DNA of 64,000 bases. Source: Notamacropus eugenii. Lineage: Eukaryota > Chordata > Mammalia > Diprotodontia > Macropodidae. Below, piece after piece: positions 34,303 to 44,488 of this stretch. The translations under genes and the position numbers were made by a program. Below the pieces are notes generated by a model. It searched no databases, was not told the DNA's origin, and saw only the letters and a list, made by a program, of their open reading frames with translations. The stretch covers positions 70,848,412 to 70,912,411 of the forward strand of contig NC_092879.1 in NCBI RefSeq assembly GCF_028372415.1, given 5' to 3'. Each line of letters begins with the position of its first letter. The first letter of the stretch is position 1.

Positions 34303-34760
34303 CCAATCTTTTTTTTCCCCCCAACCTCATTTACCATTACCCTTACACATTCCAAACCAATAAACCTAAGTCTCTTGCCTCCCTGTATTTACAGAGGCAG
34401 TATACCCCACTGCTTGGGACAAATTCTTCCACATCTACCTTTCTAAATTCTTATGTTCTTTTAAGGCCTAGCTCAGGTGCCACCACTTCTAGGACCCCAT
34501 CTTAAGCCCAGAGTCCTATTTTCCCTGAAACCCTCTTCTCTGCCTGGATCTCTCCCCCCTTTGTCCCTACTACTATCCCTTTCTCATACTTATTTATCTC
34601 ATATTCCCCAACGAAGAAGACATTTCTCTCAGCACAGGGATGGGGGGGGGGGGTTATTAAACCTTATCACATGTAAGTTCCTTTTGGAACTTCCTTTTGA
34701 GCTCTTTCTGCTAGCCTCCCCTAGTTCAATGCTGGAATGGCCTCAGAAACAAGTTCCAGA

Positions 34761-36189
34761 AAAACTGCTTCAAGTTAAACTCTTAAGATTCTGCTTTGAT
34801 GACCCAAGAGAATCCCCTCATTAAAAGAGCTTTATAAAGAATCTTTTTGGTTTTTTATTATTATTTATTTTTAACAGTTTTAACAGATAAAGCAATTCTA
34901 ACTTTTGGACAGGTGATACATACTTCTTTTTACAGCATTTACAACATGGATCTCAAAAGAATTTTTTTAAACATTAACCGACTGAGACACAAATAATATT
35001 TACGTTGCTAACTTCACAAACTTTTGACCTAATTGTCTCCACAGTATTACTAAGAATTAAGAATTAAAGGACCCTAAACTTGTTGTTGGTCTAAAGTCCT
35101 ATGCCTAATAGCTTAATTTTAGACAACCTTGGATGTTCCCCTATCCATAATCTATAATTGAATAGATCTGGTATTAAGCTTACCAACCTTTTGACTATAG
35201 GAAATTGCCACCAATAGTAAGGACGTTGCAGGGATACAATATTACCTAAACTTCATGTCAATTCCAGGCAGGATTAGATTATCCACTTGCATTCAGTCAG
35301 GCTTAAAGTCTGCCAGGTGTCAGTGGGGAAATTTAGTCAGGAGAATCCTACCTCAGCTCAGGCTTAACAGCCGCTCTCCCACCCCCCCTTTCCCCTTGAA
35401 ATCACCTTATACGGTTCATACCAGCATGTCATCAGTTTACTGGTATCATGAATTGGAGGCTCAGATCGCCTTTCTATAAAGTATCTTTTTGTAAGACTAG
35501 AAGTTAGGTTTGGGGGGCATTGTGTTGGTGCAACCTCCAATTTTTCTTTCAGAAAAAAACTTATGTCTATTTCTCAGCCTCACGTATATATAGCGGTATT
35601 ATACCTTTCCTGCAGTCTACTATGAAACTAAAGCAGCAGCACACATTTTCAGTTAGGATTCTAGTTAACATGTATGTTCCTGGGGATGTAAAGGAGGAAT
35701 AGGGACACAAAGTGAGAGTTGAGGAGTGAAGATTGCAAGGCTAGGGGCAAAGCACCGTTTTTTCTTTTCCCACTATTTAAACATTTTTATTATATTGGTG
35801 AAATCTCAGTATAGTGACTATTTGAGTCACTCAAATGTAAAGTAAGAGGATACAGGAATTTTCAAGTCGTCTATGTATGGGGAAAAAAATATGGAGGCTT
35901 ACGCCAGAGGGGGCCATGGGGACTGCCCTCTTCTTCTATGGCAAAGCTCTTTCAAATACAGATTTTGGCTTTCATCAACAAGCACAGGCATTCAAATGTA
36001 CAGAGTTTTAAAAAAGAGAAGAAAAATGAGCTTGCAGGATGGAAGTACAGCAGACTGCAAATAATTGTTAGAGGAGTCTGTAGCCCTGGGTTATTTACTG
36101 ATTGTTTATACCAACCCAGAGGATGCTTAATTACCGACTTTTCAAACTCAGTACTACCCTTCCCCCACCCCCACATCCTTGTTTTCCTG
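34761..36189. other. Unassigned, AT-rich sequence
   Basis: No confident repeat or exon. Confidence 0.35.
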
Positions 36190-36480
36190 CTTCTTTATCT
36201 GTGACGTGGATGTATGGCTATTGTTTTTGTCATCAGCTACATAATGGTATTCGGCGTTCGTCATTTTTTGACTTTGCTTCTCCTGTCCGCATAATGTCAT
36301 GGAAATGTTCTCTTATTTACTGAGGTTCTTTCATTTAACCGTTTTACGAGAACATCCCATTATATTCCTTTAAAACATAACTTGTTCAATCGTTTCCCAT
36401 CAGAAGCTTGTCTGGTTGCCCCTTTCCTGTTGCTCCAAATACTACTGGATAAATAAATTTGCTGTATTATAGATGTCACG
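36190..36480 (-). mobile_element. Old L1 3' fragment
   Basis: ATTATATTCCTTTAAAACAT, AACTTGTTCAATCGTTTCCC, then TGTTGCTCCAAATACTACTG: a diverged version of the L1 ORF2 C-terminal segment. Confidence 0.45.
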
Positions 36481-37839
36481 AGTAGGTCTTTTAATTCTAC
36501 GTATCACCCTCCTGCTACGGTATCTTTTGTATTATTTTAATAATGAATGCTCCACACGCTTGCTTGGCCCCCAAGATACAAAGCAATCAACACAGGGCTG
36601 CCTCTATAGAATCTACAATGTAGTGATTCTTTGGCATGTTTGAAAAATTTAGAAGGCTTGAGATTGCAACTTATTTATTTTATGATCAGGATTGATACTT
36701 TGTTAAGCACAATTTAGGAAAACAACCTGTATCTTCCACCCTACCCTCAAATCCCATTTCCGGATCACGAGCAGAGGCTTAATGGCTTTTCTCACAGCTC
36801 TCTTGCTCCTTTCTCCACCACCGGCCCAAGCTCCCCTGAAGGTAGAGAAAAACTTAAAAGGACTTCCGAAAACATTCTTATTTCTGCACGGGAATCTGCT
36901 AGTCTGTTTTGTCCGTTTACGATGTTTGGTAGGCAGGGGGTGTAGGAAAAGAGGAAAATGTTCCTCAGTGTTGTTTGCCCGGCCAGATTTCTCTCGGTCT
37001 TAAATTCGCTTTATGTAGTTATGATAATTTCCCTTTCTTGCTTTCTAACAGAAAGACCACCTGCTAGTTCGATAACTAGAATTCTTGGTAGAGAACAGTT
37101 ACCAAGTAAGCACTGTGCTTTTCGTCCCACAGTTTTTAATCTCTAAGATCCAGAAAGCTTTGATTTGTTTTTTTTAATTCATTTGCTTTCAGCTTACAAT
37201 CACTTCGATTTCTTTCTTAATCAAATCATAAGCATTTCCTAAACAAAAATTCCAAATGGAATCGGTTGTACCTAGCCCTGAAATAGCACTATTAAGCCAA
37301 TTGACCTTTTTTTGGGTTCTCACTTAAAATCACTATTTTCTTTACTCAATTTTCTCTCTGAAAAGCTTCTAAATGAAACCCCATCGGTTTTTTTTCTCTC
37401 CCTTTCCTATAGTCACTCCAAATTTTAGCTAATCTAAAGGAAGGCAAGTTGGGCCCCTTTGGGCCTCCTGGTAAGATAAAACTAAGTTAGAAAAGAGGAA
37501 CTGAGATCGAGAAGTAAAGAGAAAAAAGATCAAACACTTAAAGGCAGTAGCCTAGGAGGAGAAGAAATGGGAGAATACAAAGGGAGAGAAGTTTGAGCTG
37601 AGGCTAATCTGACCAGACTGCGACTCCCAAGGACTGGCTTCTGGTCCTAGCTGCGGTGCCTTGGCCGAGACACAGACTTTGCCTAGACCCGCGTCCCTAA
37701 AAGGAAGGCTTCTACGGCAACGTGAAAGTCCTTCCCTTGGCCTAGATCTAGGAGCTAGGAAAGCCTGAGCCCCAGAAGCCTGAGCCCCAGCATACAACGC
37801 CAATGCCAGCCCACATTCTCGGACATTGAGATATAGCCC
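36481..37839. other. Mostly unassigned sequence upstream of VMA21
   Basis: Contains a very short L1 3' end (about 37168-37212, ATTCATTTGCTTTCAGC, CAATCACTTCG). The last 300 bp become GC-richer toward the CpG island and may hold distal promoter elements. Confidence 0.4.
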
Positions 37840-37845
37840 GGAAAA

Positions 37846-37855
37846 GGGGCGGGGC
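37846..37855 (+). promoter_or_regulatory. GC box (Sp1-type)
   Basis: GGGGCGGGGC, a consensus Sp1/KLF site, about 270 bp upstream of the VMA21 ATG. Function is inferred from motif and position. Confidence 0.6.
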
Positions 37856-37887
37856 GTACGCATCCAGCGCGCCCACGCCTGGCGCGC

Positions 37888-37895
37888 CACGTGAC
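37888..37895 (+). promoter_or_regulatory. E-box, CLEAR-like CACGTGAC
   Basis: CACGTGAC matches the 3' eight bases of the TFEB/TFE3 (CLEAR) motif GTCACGTGAC known from lysosomal and V-ATPase gene promoters. It overlaps the end of a GGCGCGCC palindrome at 37881-37888. A V-ATPase assembly factor is a plausible target. Binding is inference. Confidence 0.5.
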
Positions 37896-37987
37896 CCCAC
37901 GCAGGCGTTCACGTAAGCCCAGACCCCTCTGCCCTCTGCCCCCTCCCCTCTCCCGGCTTAGGGGCAGGGCGCGTGCCGCCGCCCGGG

Positions 37988-37997
37988 GTCAGCTGAC
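37988..37997 (+). promoter_or_regulatory. Palindromic E-box GTCAGCTGAC
   Basis: A perfect 10-bp palindrome with a CAGCTG core, about 120 bp upstream of the ATG. It has the flanks of the CLEAR motif but a different central dinucleotide, so it could bind MiT/TFE or other bHLH factors. Confidence 0.45.
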
Positions 37998-38116
37998 GGG
38001 GCGCCCTCGCGGAGGGCTTCACTCCCTTTCCCCCCGTCCCAGCCTGGGTGGGCCGAGTGCGTGAGCGAGCTAGAGCGCGTGCCGTAAACGTCGCCCCCTA
38101 CCCGGCGCCAGGCAAG

Positions 38117-38169
38117 ATGGACCGGCTCGAGAAGACGACGCTGAGCGTGCTGCAGCCGCCTGAGCTGAG
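38117..38169 (+). CDS. VMA21: VMA21 coding exon 1
   Basis: Encodes MDRLEKTTLSVLQPPEL plus the first two bases of Arg18 (AG). The donor is AG|GTAGCC at 38170. It lies within the CpG island. The N-terminus is the least conserved part of the protein, but the LQPPE core matches the family. Confidence 0.93.
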
Positions 38170-41100
38170 GTAGCCCGCCCGCCATGAGTGGAGGGCCCCG
38201 ACCCCCCACCCGGAAGAGATCCGGGTCGGGGGAGCGGGGCCGCAGCTGGGAAGGGCCTGACTCGAGGATGGAGGGAGGGGGGAAAGGGCGGGGCCAAGAG
38301 TCAACCCACCTGCCCGGGGTGCTGCCAGCCCACCTGCCCGGGGTGCTGCCAGCCCACCTGCCCGGGGTGCTGCCAGCCCAGGGCAGCCTGAGCCCACTGC
38401 CTCACCTGCTTTCTGCTTCAGGTTTGCCATCTGGGCCTAGGAGCAAACATGATCCCTATCTGCCCTGCTGCCTTAGACTAGTTTTTCTTTCTTAACCAAA
38501 CACCCAAGTTTCTGCCCTGAGTCATTCTGGTGTGGGTGTCCAGTTCCACCTCTTGTCCCCAGTACTGTGGCATTTATGTGCTAACTTGAAGCAGTTACCC
38601 CACTTGAGTTCATCTGATCCTAAAAGCCCCCCCCCACCCCCCTGCAAAAGAGGTGCAGGTGAGGAAATCAAGGGTCACCCAGCTAAGAAGGATCAGGGCT
38701 GGAATTCAAACACAGGACTTGCTGTTTCCAAGGCCAATGCCTACAACACAGTTTAGACTGAAGGACCACTAAAATTCGGGGAAAGGGTGCTAGCTCTGGA
38801 GTCAACGGATTTGGGTTCAAATGTAGCTCTACCTACATCCCGTATGACCTCTGGCAAGTTACCTAACTCTTTTAGGCTATCTTTTCTTCATTCAGAAGAT
38901 TAAAGGGTTAGATTCTTTGAGGTCCCAATACAGCTCCAAATTTATGAACCATGAATCCACTGGAGAGAGTCCTTTGAAGCCAGTGGCCCTTGAGAACAAA
39001 TAAATTTCACTGCCTGTTAAGCCACCAGTTTACAGTTGAATTGAGAAGGCTGAGAGAGCCCTGTTCAAATTAAGGAAAACTTGTTTGCTTTACAAAGAAT
39101 ATGATAGCCCACCCTTTCTATAAATATACAGAAGTGAAAAATCCACCTCTTGCAGTTTTCTTTGGGGAGATAGTAGGAAAGACAATTGAATGTTAAATCT
39201 TTTTTAAATAGACTTTTTTTTTTAACATCTACCTTGGTGCATTAGAACTCCCATGCTCCATTTTAGTATGGAGCATAAGCTATGCCAGGTTCTACCATGC
39301 TGAAAAGTTAGAGGGTTCTAAATTTGATCAACCAGTAAACATTTGTTAAATGCCTACTATGTGCCAGGCATTGTACTAAGCTCTGGGAGATACAAAAATG
39401 AGGCAAAAGATTTTCTTTGCTCTCCAGGAGTTTACAGCCTTAGGGGGGGAGACAATATGCAAACAAATACAAACTAAGGAAGGTATACATGGGATAGCTA
39501 GGAAAGAAGTAATGGAGGGAAAGAGATTGAAATTAGGAGGGGTTAGGGAAGTTTCCTGTAGAAGCTGAGACCTAAAGGTGAGGTCAGGAGTCAGAGCAGA
39601 GAAGGGAGACCAATGTCTTTGGATGAAAGAGCACATGTACAAGCATGAAGTGTAAGAGACTGGAAAGGTAGGAGGGGGCAGATTAAGAGGGTTTTGAATG
39701 CCAAAAAAGAGCGTTTTGTATTTATTCTTGGCAATGGGAAGTCACTAGAGTTTATAGAGGGAGGTGTGAATGTACATGTGTGAGATATGGTTGGACCTGT
39801 TTTAGGAAAATCACTTTAATGCTGAATTGGAGGATAGACTAGAGTGGGAACAGACCCACCAGTGGGCTATTGTAATCCCAGAATGCTGAGGGCCTGCAAC
39901 TAGAGCTATGGCAATCACACGAGAGAAGGGGGCATATTAGAGAACTGTTGCAAGGGTGAAATCGACAGGCCCTGGCACCAGATTGGATATGGGAGGTCCA
40001 GGATGACTCCTTGTTTGACATTCTGAAGGACTGGGAGGAAGGTATGAGGGGGCAAGGTTTTGGGGGAAAGATGAGTTCTATTTTGGACATACTGAGTTGA
40101 AGACGTCTACTGGACATTCAATTCAAAATATTTGAGAGACAGTTGGAGATGCAGGATTGGAAATCAGCAGAGAGGCTGGGGCAGAATAAGTGTATTAGAG
40201 AATCATCAGCATAGACATGGTCATTAAATTCATGAAATCTGAGGGACATTACCAGGTAAAGTAGTCTAGAAGGAAAAGAGAAGAGGGTCCAGGACAGAAC
40301 CCCAAGGGACGCCTACTTAGAGTTGGAAAGGGACCATTCATCAACTAATTCAATGACAAATGAGGAAACTGAGTCTCCGAGAAAGGAAGTGACTTGTGTT
40401 CATATTTACACAGATATTAAGTAGTAGAGCTAGGATTTGATCCAATTTATCTAATTCAGATCCAGAATCTTTCCACTGTGTACCACATAGTTCCAACAGG
40501 GATGGGCTTTATATCTGCTATCCAGGGACCAAACTAAGTTTTAAAGACTTTATCACCAGGTTTGCTGCAGGGTGATTAATCTTTTGGCCACAGCAGCTCA
40601 CAAAAACCATCTAATAAGCTATGGAAAGATTCCAAAGGGAGCAGTCATTCACACCATTGAAATCCTTAGTCCTTGAAGTATTGAAGCTCCTAGCTAGCAG
40701 CATTTTCTAGACTAACTTTAAACCCTTGCCCCACTCCTATCCTTGTTTCCAGAGTTCTACCAGTAGTGACTTTTATTGTAGACAGAGTCAAATTTTAATT
40801 CAGCAAACCTCTCTCTTTTTTTTCTTGGGTTGGATAAGATCAAGTGCTTTATTTGGGGATAGATACTGAATCCTGCCTTTGAGGTAGCTGAGGCATCAGC
40901 TGAACCAAGAGAACTAGTGTGTTCTTACCCTGGACCTTCAGCTCTGTGCATTCCCTGGTCACAGTCCAGAATGCCAGTAGTGCTAATGTTCAAATATGGC
41001 AAAGTGAGTAATAAAGACAGCAATTGGAAGTATCTCAGAGTTATAGAAGTATCTGTATCGCTAGTGCTTGAATGAAATAAGATTGTCTTGTTTTTACTCC

Positions 41101-43984
41101 AACCGTTTTTTTAAACATCTGTAGTAGATTTCCAATTACATTACTTGAAAATAATTTCAGTCACCACAGATGCAGCTTTAAAACAGCAAATACCGTAGTC
41201 CAATCTGTGTTGGGGAAACTGGTAAAGATGGCTGTTTTTAAACTTCTTTTGGCTCATCCCACCTAAGATTGGTAGCTCTTTCTGAACTGGTAAATTTAAG
41301 ACTTTTTCTTCACTGCTCAGTTCAGCAGGTATACTTTCTCAGAATTCTGAACTTCAGGACTTCATGAACTAAATCACAGTCATTCCTGTGCTATTTGAAT
41401 ATCCTGTGCCACCACGCATCATTTAGAGCAGCATGCTGTAATGGAAAGAACTTGTAATTTTGTGTTTGCAGATCCGAGTTTGAATCTCAGCTTTGCCACT
41501 TGCTGGTCATGTGACCATGAGCATGTCATTTTAACCCTTTTGAGCCTCAGTTTTCCAATCTGTAAAGTGGAGTATTGTACAAAATGATATCAACAGTTCT
41601 TTCCAGCTCTAATTCTTAAGATTTTGTGCACACACGCACACCCACACACACCTCTCAAACCCCCATGTGTTAAAGGTAAAGCCCAATGGCTAATTACCTT
41701 CAGCACGCTGGCATTTTGCTAGGTTCTGCAGCCAACTGGAGACAGCCATTAAAACGACTAAACGGGGAACAGTTTGATCAGTATACTGCATCATTTTGCC
41801 TATAGAGGTAGGCATTGATTGGTTGTGTGTATTTAGATGAACTTACACTGCCAAGGTACTTCAGCCCCTGTAGTGTAAGTGGAAGGCAAGCTTCGGGAAG
41901 ACTGGCTTCCAGTTGTATCCACAGGATCAGGCACTTCACAGATTGTCTTCTCTCCTTCTCCCCTTGGTAACAGCTCTATAAACTCAAGGTTCAACTGATG
42001 GGGGGTAGGATGATGTAAAAATAGAAAAAGCACCAAAATACCTGCAGACCCTTTCTCAGAATGTTTCAGAATGCATGCAATAAAATACATAGCATTACAA
42101 AAGAAACCAGTTATTGAAATATAGTTATCAAAAAAATTTTTCTAAGTCACAGACCTCAGGTTAAGAACTCCTACCTTAATATATGCAGAACACTGTACCT
42201 TGGAAGAAATGAGTTCAAGCTTAAATAACTGATGCTGCTTTTGAGCTTAGTCTGATGGTGGGATATGATATGTAAAGAAATCATGATAAGTGATAATTCG
42301 AGGGGGTGGTAACACCTAGGAGAAAGAGGAAAAATTCCCCTGAGAAAGTTCGATGAAAGAGCCTTGGGTGTAGTTCAGCTGGTCTGAGGCTGAACAAGAA
42401 CAACTTAGCAGAATATCCACACTCGGGCAGTTTGGCCATCTAGAGGAGGAGTGATGTTAGGAAAACAAGTCAGTATGACGGTTGGACTTTTCAGTGTTTT
42501 TGGTTTGTTCCTGACTGCGCAGAGCACAGCACAGGCAGGGTGTCATGGAAGAAGGTCCTGCTCAGCCACTAATACGGCCGTGAACAAGTGACTTCCTCCC
42601 TCTGCTTCAGCAACTTCCTGTCTGATGATGAGGTGGCATCACATGATCTTCAAAGCCCCTTTCAACTTTGACATTTCGTGGTCACAATAACATTTTTGAT
42701 TTAAAAACAAGTTTTAAAAGCTGACTGCATATAAAATTCAGTACTTTTTATATCTAGGGGCCAGGTTTTCTCTCCCCTTCCCCCCAAAAACTCTGATTTT
42801 CTAATGGAAGATGATGGGGGGGAGGTTTACAGCACTAGTGATGTATTTTACAACAAATATGGAACATAGCCACTTTGATGAACGAAGGTCACTTGTGTTG
42901 TACTGTAGTTATTTGTTTGAAGAGATATTAAGGGAATGTGTTGGGGCAATTTTCTGAATGACCCTGATCATTCCACCTCTTTCACCCCCTCGGCACTTAA
43001 TCAGCTTGCCCTGTATTGATTTGCCCTTATTGATATGTTGCTTTGTGCGTCTTTATTAGTTGTTTCCCATCCACATCCTTTTCTTTAACTAAATTTGAAG
43101 TTCCTTAGACACGTAGAGCTTGTCTGGGTCTGTGTGTTGCTTATGCAGTGCCTAGCATGGGCTGCTGCCAGCACAGAACACTGCATTATTGATTAGCCTG
43201 ACTTTTATTTATATGTATTTTTGTCCATTTCAGAAATGAAGGCTCATTAACATCGACTCTGAAGACTCTTCTGGTTTTCACAGCTTTAATGATCACCTTA
43301 CCTATTGGATTATATTTTTCTTCTAAATCTTATGTGTTTGAAGGTAATTTTAAACCTAGGAAAGCAGACATTTTTTATCTTGTTTTATTTTAACTTGTTT
43401 ATGTTCTTTTATGACCTATTTGATACTTGTTAACTAAGTACTCTTATTTTGATTTCTTTAAGATTTTGTGGCTGTTTTCCCAAAAGTCAGATTGCTCTTA
43501 GTCCCTTCCAGGAAGGCCATTTTTTTGTTGTTGTTTACTTCATTTGGAGCTTGACATCTTACTTATTGATCTTTTTCTGCAAAATGGCTTAGTTTAATCT
43601 TGTAAGTTGTCTCTGGTGTCTCACTGGGATCAGGGTCTGGCATAGGAGGCAGGAGCTGAGGAATGCACCTTTTACAGACATTGGCAAAGGGGAGATGAAG
43701 TTCTAGAGAAAGTTCTAATTACAATGAGTTCTCTTCCAGAATCATTGGCTTGGCCCAGTGGGCCGAGTTATTTCACAGACCCAACTTCTAACTCCTCTTC
43801 CCCACGTGTGTACAATTTGGTTGTTTTTGTTTCCCTTGTAGGTACCTTGGGGATGTCCGACCGAGACAGCTATTTTTATGCCGCGATTGTTGCTGTTGTT
43901 GCTGTTCACGTGGTACTTGCGCTCTTTGTCTATGTTGCGTGGAATGAAGGCTCACGCCAGTGGCGGGAAGGCAAACAAGACTAA
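38117..43984 (+). CDS. VMA21: VMA21, V-ATPase assembly factor (three coding exons, 101 aa)
   Basis: Joined CDS: 38117-38169, 43234-43343 and 43842-43984 (53+110+143 nt = 101 codons plus TAA), the same length as human VMA21. The product is known as a small two-span ER membrane chaperone that helps assemble the V0 sector of the vacuolar H+-ATPase and escorts it out of the ER. In the translation, residues 1-26 are a polar N-terminus; about 27-47 form a first membrane segment (TLKTLLVFTALMITLPIG); about 48-64 form a short loop containing GMSDRDS; about 65-88 form a second membrane segment (YAAIVAVVAVHVVLALFVYV). The C-terminus ends in the polar stretch REGKQD, which resembles the retrieval-type tail of the family. 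From exon 3 onward the match to the mammalian protein, as I know it, is almost complete. Splice sites are GT/AG with consistent phases (2, then 1). The ATG at 38117 sits in a good context (GCAAGATGG) and starts the expected family N-terminus. Loss of function in human causes X-linked myopathy with excessive autophagy (established knowledge). Confidence 0.97.
38305..38380 (+). repeat. 24-bp tandem repeat, three perfect copies, VMA21 intron 1
   Basis: Three identical 24-bp units (38305-38328, 38329-38352, 38353-38376) beginning CCCACCTGCCCGGGG, plus the first bases of a fourth. The unit is a multiple of three, so the repeat stays open in all frames, but it lies in intron 1 after the donor and is not expected to be coding. 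It is a minisatellite likely to vary in length. Confidence 0.95.
38600..38750 (-). mobile_element. MIR-type SINE
   Basis: AAGGGTCACCCAGCTAAGAA, GGGCTGGAATTCAAACACAG, with a C-rich interruption at about 38629-38643. Confidence 0.5.
38783..38950 (+). mobile_element. MIR3-type SINE
   Basis: CTCTGGAGTCAACGGATTTG, GGTTCAAATGTAGCTC, TTAGATTCTTTGAGGTCCC. Confidence 0.65.
39328..40300 (+). repeat. Ancient interspersed repeat, about 1 kb, unassigned
   Basis: Starts AAACATTTGTTAAATGCCTA, TATGTGCCAGGCATTGTACT. Continues with GGTTTTGAATGCCAAAAAAG, AATGGGAAGTCACTAG, CAGGATGACTCCTTGTTTG, TTTGGACATACTGAGTTGA and ACAGAACCCCAAGGGACGC. This text recurs widely in therian genomes and is probably LINE-derived. 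Lies in VMA21 intron 1. Confidence 0.55.
40318..40490 (-). mobile_element. MIR3-type SINE
   Basis: TTAGAGTTGGAAAGGGACCA, AAATGAGGAAACTGAGTCTC, GAGCTAGGATTTGATCC. Confidence 0.65.
41428..41623 (+). mobile_element. MIR3-type SINE
   Basis: GAGCAGCATGCTGTAATGG, GAGTTTGAATCTCAGCTTTG, GAGCCTCAGTTTTCCAATCT, TCTTTCCAGCTCTAATTCTT. Confidence 0.75.
42035..42172. mobile_element. DNA-transposon-like ancient repeat
   Basis: AGACCCTTTCTCAGAATGTT, ACAAAAGAAACCAGTTATTG, CCTCAGGTTAAGAACTCCTA: a common non-coding mammalian repeat. Family not certain. Confidence 0.4.
42540..42685 (+). mobile_element. MIR3-type SINE
   Basis: GTGAACAAGTGACTTCC, TCTGCTTCAGCAACTTCC, GATCTTCAAAGCCCCTTTC. Confidence 0.55.
42960..43190 (+). 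mobile_element. L2 LINE 3' end
   Basis: AATTTGAAGTTCCTTAGACA, then TTATGCAGTGCCTAGCATGG, ending about 45 bp before VMA21 exon 2. Confidence 0.6.
43234..43343 (+). CDS. VMA21: VMA21 coding exon 2
   Basis: Follows a TTTCAG acceptor at 43228-43233, completes Arg18 and carries residues 19-54 (NEGSLTST through YVFE), including the whole first membrane segment. The donor is GAAG|GTAATT at 43344. It is 110 nt, entering in phase 2 and leaving in phase 1. Confidence 0.96.
43344..43841 (+). other. VMA21: VMA21 intron 2
   Basis: A 498-bp intron, GTAATT...TTGTAG. No recognisable repeat. Confidence 0.92.
43842..43984 (+). CDS. VMA21: VMA21 coding exon 3 and stop
   Basis: Follows the CCCTTGTAG acceptor ending at 43841. 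It begins with GT, completing Gly55, and runs through GMSDRDSYFYAA, the second membrane segment and the REGKQD tail to TAA at 43982-43984. An in-frame ATG at 43724 lies in intron 2 and is not the start. This exon is the most conserved part of the gene. Confidence 0.97.
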
Positions 43985-44482
43985 AAGGAGCCTCTGCTTT
44001 CGATAACAGATAGAATAAGGAAATCAGTACAGAGTGTATTTATGGTTAGGCTAAAATGCAGGAAACTACTTCCAGCTCTATCTGAGGAGTCATGTGCCTC
44101 ATAGTACAGTAGTTTGTGAAATCAATATCATTTCATTTTATCTTATGCTATTGCAAAATTAAAAGTTAGAAAGTCAACTAGCTGGAATCGATTGGCAAAG
44201 AATTTCATCTTTTTACAACAAAAGTATATTCTGCAGTGTTTTGTTGTATTACTTACACAATTGTTCAGGACACATGCAGGTTTTATCAAGCAAATTAAAC
44301 TGCATTTTACACTGGAAATGGCTGAGGCCATTAGATTGTGGGGTTTTTTTTGTTTTCCTTTCATGTAGATAAGTGCTCAGGTTTCAGACACTGACATTAA
44401 TCTTTCACTGTGATGTTGCACATTAAGATTTATTCCAATTCCAGTGTGAATTTTTCAGTACATTATTTTGGGTGAAAACTGG

Positions 44483-44488
44483 AATAAA
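44483..44488 (+). terminator. VMA21: Proximal poly(A) signal AATAAA
   Basis: AATAAA 0.5 kb after the stop codon, a candidate short-UTR isoform signal. Confidence 0.5.

Larger units (their letters stand above)
33540..34760 (+). mobile_element. L2-type LINE, internally duplicated, split by L1
   Basis: ATCCACCCTCCACACAGCTG, AATGCACAGACCATAT, GGCCTAGCTCAGGTGCCACC and CTATCCCTTTCTCATACTTA follow L2 3' ORF sequence. It is interrupted at about 33990-34302 by an antisense L1. Confidence 0.6.
37840..38290 (+). promoter_or_regulatory. CpG-island promoter of VMA21
   Basis: An abrupt GC- and CpG-rich block in an otherwise AT-rich, CpG-poor window. It covers the putative transcription start, 5' UTR and coding exon 1. 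I see no TATA box just upstream, which fits a TATA-less housekeeping promoter. The exact transcription start cannot be fixed from sequence; it probably lies between about 37900 and 38100. Confidence 0.85.
38170..43233 (+). other. VMA21: VMA21 intron 1
   Basis: A 5.06-kb intron between the donor at 38170 and the acceptor at 43233. It holds the 24-bp minisatellite, several MIR/MIR3 SINEs, a 1-kb ancient interspersed repeat (39.3-40.3 kb), a DNA-transposon-like fragment and an L2 3' end. I see no extra coding exon. About 40.5-41.4 kb looks unique. Confidence 0.9.

Noticed and set aside
38098-38430. Open frames across the VMA21 CpG island, both strands
   Set aside because: Open only because of high GC and the 24-bp repeat; the true frame is fixed by VMA21 exon 1 and its donor.
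43724-43841. Upstream in-frame extension of VMA21 exon 3
   Set aside because: Intronic: a good acceptor ends at 43841 and exon 2 joins in the correct phase to give the conserved 101-residue protein.
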